Positions 59,546 through 64,000 of a stretch of DNA of 64,000 bases are shown piece after piece. Each line of letters begins with the position of its first letter. Position 1 is the first letter of the stretch. Under the pieces are notes generated by a model. The model had not been told where the DNA came from. It did not search any database and saw only the letters and a program-made list of their open reading frames with translations. The stretch covers positions 1 through 64,000 of the forward strand of contig JBBQQH010000006.1 of assembly GCA_038216155.1 (NCBI GenBank). The letters run 5' to 3'. The position numbers and the translations under genes were made by a program. This DNA is from SZAS-103 sp038216155 (lineage in GTDB: Bacteria; Pseudomonadota; Gammaproteobacteria; Xanthomonadales; Xanthomonadaceae).

Positions 59546-60552
59546 GCGAGTCCCGCCTCGTCACCGGACAGGTGCGCGATGCTGGCGGCGTACCTTGGAT
59601 TGGCGGCCAAACGCGACCAGCTTTCGCTGCCACGTCCAAACAACGACGCCAACGCATCGGTAGCCGGTACCGAGCGCCGATCCATCGCCGCCAACGAATC
59701 TGGAACCAGCGCCGGGGCGCACACCAGCACCGCGTCGCAACCTGCATCCAGATGCGCATCAATCCGCGCCGCGACCCCACCTGCCGATTCGGCCGCCGCC
59801 ATACCAATGTCGTCGGAAAAAACGACGCCTGAAAAACCCATCTCACTCCGCAGAATCTCATTGATCCAGCGCGGCGAGTAGCCGGCTGGTTCCGGCGCTA
59901 CAGCCGGATAAGTGACGTGCGCAAGCATTATTGCTTCGGCACCCGATGCAATGCCGGCAGCGAACGGAATCAGATCGCTCGACTGCAATTCCGACAGCAA
60001 GCGCGGATCGACTGCCGCATCGTAATGGGTGTCTTCCAATACCGAACCGTGCCCCGGAAAATGCTTGAGCGTGGCCGCCATGCCGGCCCCGTGCATTCCG
60101 CGCAGATAGGCGCGAATGAACTCGGCGACGATCTGCGGATTGTCAGAAAACGCCCGGTTGCCGATCGCACGATTGCCGAACCCGAGATCGGCGACTGGCG
60201 CAAAACTCAGATCGAGCCCACTGGCGCGAATTTCGCTGGCCATCAGCCATGCGTGCTCTTCGGCCAGCGCCAGCGCCGCGGTGGCATCGCGCGCATGCAG
60301 GCTGCTGAACTCCTGCAACGGCGGCAGGCTGGCGTAACCCTCGCGAAACCGCTGCACACGGCCGCCTTCCTGATCAACGCATAACAGCTGCGGACGTGGC
60401 GCAGCAGCGCGAATCGCATCGCAAAGCTCGCCAACTTGCGTACGCGATTCAAAATTTCGCGCAAACAAGATCACCCCGCCAACCGACGGATGCTGCAGCC
60501 AGTCGCGCTCCTCGTTCGCCAATTCCGTACCGGCAATACCTATCACCAACAT
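59542..60552 (-). CDS. nagZ: Beta-N-acetylhexosaminidase (NagZ)
   Basis: This cytoplasmic GH3 enzyme removes GlcNAc from anhydro-muropeptides in cell-wall recycling and influences beta-lactamase induction. In 336 residues, KHFPGHGSVLEDTHYD is the GH3 His-Asp general acid loop and VVFSDDIGMAA the nucleophile Asp. The ATG at 60552 is chosen because it overlaps the CYTH gene stop (TGATG). It sits in the overlapping operon with hpt and MTI phosphorylase; nagZ next to MTI phosphorylase is, from memory, also seen in pseudomonads. Confidence 0.94.
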   Translation of the reverse strand: MLVIGIAGTELANEERDWLQHPSVGGVILFARNFESRTQVGELCDAIRAAAPRPQLLCVDQEGGRVQRFREGYASLPPLQEFSSLHARDATAALALAEEHAWLMASEIRASGLDLSFAPVADLGFGNRAIGNRAFSDNPQIVAEFIRAYLRGMHGAGMAATLKHFPGHGSVLEDTHYDAAVDPRLLSELQSSDLIPFAAGIASGAEAIMLAHVTYPAVAPEPAGYSPRWINEILRSEMGFSGVVFSDDIGMAAAESAGGVAARIDAHLDAGCDAVLVCAPALVPDSLAAMDRRSVPATDALASLFGRGSESWSRLAANPRYAASIAHLSGDEAGLA

Positions 60553-61055
60553 CAAGACTTCTCCTCGGGCGACCACTGCGCGTAGGGCCGTTCGGCCAAT
60601 GCAAGATTGTAATAGCGCAGCGAGTCGGTGACTTCGCGATCCACCCACTCGGGCTTGTCGAATTCGGCATCGGCATTTGGCAGTTCGATTTCGGCAACGA
60701 TCAAACCCGCGTTCTCGCCTTTAAACACGTCGACTTCCCAGGTAAACGCGCCTTGCCTGATGTAGTGCCGCGTCTTTTCAATCAAGCCGCCGACGCAAAG
60801 TTTGAGCAACGCCTTCGCATCGTCGATCGGGATTTCGTATTCGAACTCCTGGCGGGTGTGACCGAGCTCGCGCGACTTGACATTGAGAAGCGCGTGCGCA
60901 CCAGCTATGCGCACGCGCACCGATGCCTGCTGCGTGCCACTGCGCAGCGCCGCCATGTCGTTGAGATAGCCCTGCGCCATGGGCACCGACTGATCGACAT
61001 GGTTACGCCAGTCGGTGCCAGTCACCGTGAACTTGCGCTCGATCTCGATCCCCAT
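60552..61055 (-). CDS. CYTH-domain phosphatase/cyclase-like protein
   Basis: This 167-residue protein has the EIERKF (ExExK) motif of CYTH domains, an eight-stranded tunnel that binds triphosphates with two metal ions; SVRVRIAGAHALLNVKSRE and AEIELPN carry more of the acidic and basic set. Most bacterial members hydrolyse inorganic triphosphate or act as thiamine triphosphatases; a few are class IV adenylate cyclases. It is six bases after rlmD and overlaps nagZ, so it is in the same operon. Activity unknown. Confidence 0.85.
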   Translation of the reverse strand: MGIEIERKFTVTGTDWRNHVDQSVPMAQGYLNDMAALRSGTQQASVRVRIAGAHALLNVKSRELGHTRQEFEYEIPIDDAKALLKLCVGGLIEKTRHYIRQGAFTWEVDVFKGENAGLIVAEIELPNADAEFDKPEWVDREVTDSLRYYNLALAERPYAQWSPEEKS

Positions 61056-61061
61056 GCGCAG

Positions 61062-62396
61062 CTATCTCTCGAACAAGGCGATGCTTTCGACATGCGCGGT
61101 ATGCGGAAACATGTCCATCACGCCGGCGCTGCGCAATGTGTAGCCGCGCTCTCGCACTAGGAAGCCGGCGTCGCGCGCGAGCGAACCGGGATGACAGGAG
61201 ACGTAAACAATGCGGTCGATTTTCTTCAGCGGCAGTTGCGGCAGCAATGCCTCGGCGCCCGATCGTGGCGGGTCGAGCAGCAAGGCATCGAAGTGTTCCT
61301 TGATCCATGGCTCGTACGCCAGCGCCGACGCAAGATCTGCAGTATAGAAACGCGCATTGGTGATGCCATTGCGTTCTGCATTCGCGCGAGCACGCGCGAC
61401 AAGGCCTGCCTCGCCTTCCACTCCGACGACGTTCGCAACCTTGCGCGCAATCGGCAACGTGAAATTACCGAGCCCGCAGAACAGATCGAGAACGCGTTGC
61501 TCAGGTTTCAGCTGCAGTAGTTCCAGCGCACGGTTGATCATCTTCGCGTTCATCCCGGCGTTCACCTGGATGAAATCCAGCGGCTGAAATGCGAGCGTCA
61601 ACCCATGGTCAGCCAACGAGAAGGCCAGATCCAGCGTTTCCGGCCACAGCGGTTGCATCGAATCCACACCGCCCGATTGCAGCAGCACCGCGAATCCCGC
61701 ATCACGTGCAAACGCGGTCAGCGCGGAACGGTCGGATTCGGATAGCGGCAGCATGTGCCGGAATACCAGCGCTACGACATCCCTTCCGACGCCGTCATCG
61801 CCTGCGATGAATTCGATCTGCGGAATGCTGCTGCGTGCCTCAAGCCCATCGACAAGCGCCGCTAGTTGCTCGAGGCGATCACCAATGGCTGGAATCACCG
61901 TGTCGCAATGCCGAATATCGGCCACAAAGCGTGCATCGACCTCTCGAAATCCGACCAGCGTGCGACCCTTCTTTTCGACATGGCGAACGCTTAGGCGGCC
62001 CTTGCGCCGATAGCCCCACTGCACATCGGTCAATGGAGGCATTACGGACTCAGACTTCACATGACCGATGCGCTCGAGGTTTTCCAGCAACACGCGTTGT
62101 TTGGCCTCGATCTGGCGATCGGCGTCCAGATGTTGCAGCACGCACCCAGCGCAGACACCGAAGTGTGGGCACCGAGGCTCGACCCGATCCGGCGATGCGC
62201 GCAATACCTCGACCGCGTTGGCTTCATCGAAATGTCGATGACGCGCAGTCTGTTTGGCGCGCACCCGTTCACCCGGCAGCGCGCCACGCACGAACACCGC
62301 CTTGCCATCACTGCGCGCAACGCCACGCCCGTCATGCGAGAGGTCAATGATATCGGCTTCGAATTCGACAAGCGGTGCGCGTTGGGGTCGGGACAC
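61062..62396 (-). CDS. rlmD: 23S rRNA (uracil-1939-C5)-methyltransferase
   Basis: This enzyme methylates U1939 of 23S rRNA using SAM. The 444 residues start with a TRAM domain, then an iron-sulphur motif CPHFGVCAGCVLQHL, then the Rossmann domain with DLFCGLGNFTLPIAR. The nucleophile Cys lies in YVSCHPGSLARD. It starts at a GTG (62396) with GAGG six bases upstream. First gene of the overlapping rlmD-CYTH-nagZ-hpt-MTI phosphorylase run. The 283 bases upstream carry a hairpin. Confidence 0.94.
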   Translation of the reverse strand: MSRPQRAPLVEFEADIIDLSHDGRGVARSDGKAVFVRGALPGERVRAKQTARHRHFDEANAVEVLRASPDRVEPRCPHFGVCAGCVLQHLDADRQIEAKQRVLLENLERIGHVKSESVMPPLTDVQWGYRRKGRLSVRHVEKKGRTLVGFREVDARFVADIRHCDTVIPAIGDRLEQLAALVDGLEARSSIPQIEFIAGDDGVGRDVVALVFRHMLPLSESDRSALTAFARDAGFAVLLQSGGVDSMQPLWPETLDLAFSLADHGLTLAFQPLDFIQVNAGMNAKMINRALELLQLKPEQRVLDLFCGLGNFTLPIARKVANVVGVEGEAGLVARARANAERNGITNARFYTADLASALAYEPWIKEHFDALLLDPPRSGAEALLPQLPLKKIDRIVYVSCHPGSLARDAGFLVRERGYTLRSAGVMDMFPHTAHVESIALFER

Positions 62397-62561
62397 GGGA
62401 CCTCAGGGAGTGCGGGGAACGGGACTTCGAAGGCCGAAGGTCGTAGCGAACAGCGTAGCTGGTCCAAAGTGTCGCCTGGACCGCAGCTCATAACGAACAA
62501 CGCATGTGGCGTTCAGCAATTGTAGTTTGTGGAGGGAGAACAGGACACAAAAAAGGGACCC

Positions 62562-62587
62562 GATGTGCTCGTACTCACGAGCACATC
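62562..62587. terminator. Strong hairpin in the ydbL-rlmD gap
   Basis: A perfect 11-bp inverted repeat, GATGTGCTCGT / ACGAGCACATC, with a 4-base loop lies downstream of ydbL on the minus strand. A T-run (minus strand, about 62550-62556) follows after a GGGTCCC spacer, so it could act as a weak terminator for ydbL transcription or protect its 3' end. It could also be a regulatory site. Confidence 0.45.
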
Positions 62588-62679
62588 AAAGCGAATAGAA
62601 AAGGGAATCGGTCAGTGCTATGAATTCTTCAAAGGCGCCGCTTCAACCCGTTTCCAGCTCCCCTTCCCCCCCTTTAAAA

Positions 62680-63327
62680 CTACTTTTGCTTCCACGCTCC
62701 GCTTGCATCCTGATACCACCAGCCGCCGTGCGCGCTGGCGATCCATTGCTTCGAGAAGGCTTCGTGGATGCCCTTCTCCCACTCCGGATGGCCATTGGCG
62801 ACGGCGATTTCGCGATACACCGCTTTGCGGTCGCGATTGTCATCGGCGACTGCCTGGTTCATGCCGACGCGATCCTTGAGCGCGATCTTGCCGGCATCGC
62901 GTACGTTGATCAGGCCATCGTTGGTAAAGCCCAGCGCACCCGAATCGAAACCGCCACGAAGCGTGGCATCGAAACGCTGAGCCATGCGCGATTGAATTGC
63001 CTGGATCGCCGGCGTCTTGATGCTGATGTCGGGCGCGGACGACTGCGCATTGGCATCGGGGATGATCAGCGACATGAAGCTGAAACCGGGTCGCTTCCCG
63101 CCGCCGCTCGCATCGGGCTGGGTCGCGGGCGCATCCGGATTGATTACCTTGTCGACGAATTCCTTCGCCGCCTGCTGCGCTTCGGCTGCAGGAAAATACA
63201 CGTTGATGGTGACGCATGCGGTCAACACCGCAGCCGCCACCAAGCCCGTTCCGATGAGCCGCGAATCGGTCAGCCGCGCGCCGAACAATCGCCAAACCCA
63301 CCGATGAGTTGCAGACACCTTGCGCAT
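62680..63327 (-). CDS. ydbL: YdbL-family (DUF1318) lipoprotein
   Basis: This 215-residue protein has a signal peptide and a LTACVTI lipobox, followed by NVYFPAAEAQQAAKEFVDKV, the DUF1318/YdbL signature, and ends with an extra aromatic-rich tail (GGWWYQDASGAWKQK). In E. coli the YdbL family is encoded with YdbH and YnbE, which work in phospholipid transport between the membranes. Here the preceding gene is ydbH-like, 28 bases upstream; no YnbE is between them. Role is inferred from that pairing. Confidence 0.85.
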   Translation of the reverse strand: MRKVSATHRWVWRLFGARLTDSRLIGTGLVAAAVLTACVTINVYFPAAEAQQAAKEFVDKVINPDAPATQPDASGGGKRPGFSFMSLIIPDANAQSSAPDISIKTPAIQAIQSRMAQRFDATLRGGFDSGALGFTNDGLINVRDAGKIALKDRVGMNQAVADDNRDRKAVYREIAVANGHPEWEKGIHEAFSKQWIASAHGGWWYQDASGAWKQK

Positions 63328-63355
63328 TGCCGTCTCCTGTTCCAGAAAAATTCGT

Positions 63356-64000
63356 TCATTTCACTATTGGACCGTTACCCTCAGTCGCTGCCTTCAGGCG
63401 CGCGACCAGCGTCGGCCAATCAACTTTTCGTGCGAATCCCACCACGGTGATATGCGGCAGGCCCGATCCCTGCACGATTGTATAGCCGCCGCCTGAACCT
63501 GTCGCATCGCGCGGCTCTGATTCGGTGGCTTCCGCCGGCGCAAACGCGGCGCTGATGCCGCCCATGTGACAGACGTTGTTCTCCAGCCGGCAGGCAAGAC
63601 CCAGTTTTGCGTAGCCAAAATCCTTGAACACCTTGAGCGCCTGCGCCTGCAATCCGCCGGCGATTCCGCTGCCGCCAACATTGGACAAATCCTTGATCGC
63701 GCGCTGGCTGATCCGGCGCTTGTCAGGCTGGCTGGCGTCGCTGTGCAGTTCGGCATCGAACGCCACCGGCGTCCAGTCGAGCAGTCGCAGATCGTGGATA
63801 CTGCCATCGAGCCGACCGGTGATCTGGCCGAATCCGAACACGTCGGTCAGCGACTTCAGATCGAGGTTATCCAAGTCAATATCAGCGCTGAGCGTGGGCG
63901 CGACGCCGAATGGGCGTTCCATCACCAACTTGGCGACCGCAACCTTGCCGCCGAACACCTGCGCGTCCAGCCCGCCGTCAAAGCGCAACACGTCGTCGGC
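63356..64000 (-). CDS. ydbH: YdbH/AsmA-like protein, C-terminal part (5' end outside window)
   Basis: The visible ~214 residues are the C-terminal end of a longer protein; the frame is open to the right edge of the window. GGLDAQVFGGKVAVAKLVME, ADIDLDNLDLKSLTDVFGFG and GRLDGSIHDLRLLDWTPVAF are beta-rich AsmA/YdbH-like (dicarboxylate transport, PF11739-type) segments. The Cys pair in LACRLENNVCHMGG may form a disulphide. It is cotranscribed with ydbL. The YdbH family carries phospholipids across the periplasm; the N-terminal anchor is not in the window. Confidence 0.75.
   Translation of the reverse strand, partial: ADDVLRFDGGLDAQVFGGKVAVAKLVMERPFGVAPTLSADIDLDNLDLKSLTDVFGFGQITGRLDGSIHDLRLLDWTPVAFDAELHSDASQPDKRRISQRAIKDLSNVGGSGIAGGLQAQALKVFKDFGYAKLGLACRLENNVCHMGGISAAFAPAEATESEPRDATGSGGGYTIVQGSGLPHITVVGFARKVDWPTLVARLKAATEGNGPIVK

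Overview
The window is a high-GC, densely packed chromosomal segment from a gammaproteobacterium, most likely of the Lysobacterales (Xanthomonadales), close to the Rhodanobacteraceae. This rests on gene content and order: a liu/mcc leucine-degradation set with leucine dehydrogenase and a fused isobutyryl-CoA mutase, mtnBDC methionine salvage, a YeiP-type EF-P paralogue, an rlmD-CYTH-nagZ-hpt-MTI phosphorylase run, an ECF sigma factor with a membrane partner, and a YfbK-like VWA lipoprotein. No rRNA, tRNA, CRISPR, prophage or intact insertion sequence was seen. The taxonomic call is inference.

Layout. 1-2.6 kb: the 3' end of a large-subunit catalase, a host-attachment-type protein, and a three-gene minus-strand operon (nucleotidyltransferase, a 68-aa protein, a HigA-type antitoxin with no HigB). 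2.6-21.6 kb: branched-chain acyl-CoA metabolism, with fused isobutyryl-CoA mutase (carrying an in-frame repeat insertion), leucine dehydrogenase, isovaleryl-CoA dehydrogenase, thiolase, both methylcrotonyl-CoA carboxylase subunits, methylglutaconyl-CoA hydratase, HMG-CoA lyase and an SDR dehydrogenase. This pathway is interrupted by two alanine-rich lipoproteins and by a Fur-box-preceded, divergent iron-uptake operon (FTR1, cupredoxin, beta-barrel). 21.6-27.2 kb: a 2TM protein, EF-P-like protein, Nudix hydrolase, APC permease, a decayed low-GC stretch with gene remnants, and rmuC.

27.2-43.6 kb: mtnB-mtnD-mtnC, a C13 (legumain-like) peptidase, a secreted calcineurin-like phosphoesterase, DUF4190, pyrD-murB-EamA, PAP2 phosphatase, phospholipase D/cardiolipin synthase-like enzyme, ispG, an NTF2-like protein, xseA, an aldehyde dehydrogenase and a PAP2-like membrane protein. 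43.6-53.3 kb: VWA lipoprotein, a GAF-GAF-GGDEF-EAL protein, ECF sigma factor with its membrane partner, YigZ, and an ABC exporter. 53.3-64 kb: a membrane-anchored AraC regulator divergent from a DUF2306 membrane protein, an APC-like carrier, small membrane and DUF3224 proteins, the tightly overlapping rlmD-CYTH-nagZ-hpt-MTI phosphorylase operon, ydbL, and the truncated C-terminal end of a ydbH-like gene.

Together, leucine would pass through deamination, 2-ketoacid decarboxylation (not encoded here), isovaleryl-CoA, methylcrotonyl-CoA, methylglutaconyl-CoA and HMG-CoA to acetyl-CoA and acetoacetate. The mutase at the edge can divert branched acyl-CoAs. Methionine salvage is split: MTI phosphorylase would supply methylthioribose-1-phosphate and hypoxanthine (recycled by the adjacent Hpt), and mtnBDC would finish the route; mtnA is not in the window. 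The most interesting leads are the orphan HigA/nucleotidyltransferase operon, the palindromic repeats that became protein in the mutase, the Lpp-like alanine-rich lipoprotein pair, the unknown lipoprotein coupled inside the leucine operon, a motif shared by the VWA lipoprotein and the sigma-factor partner, and a recurring promoter-start geometry that suggests leaderless mRNAs.
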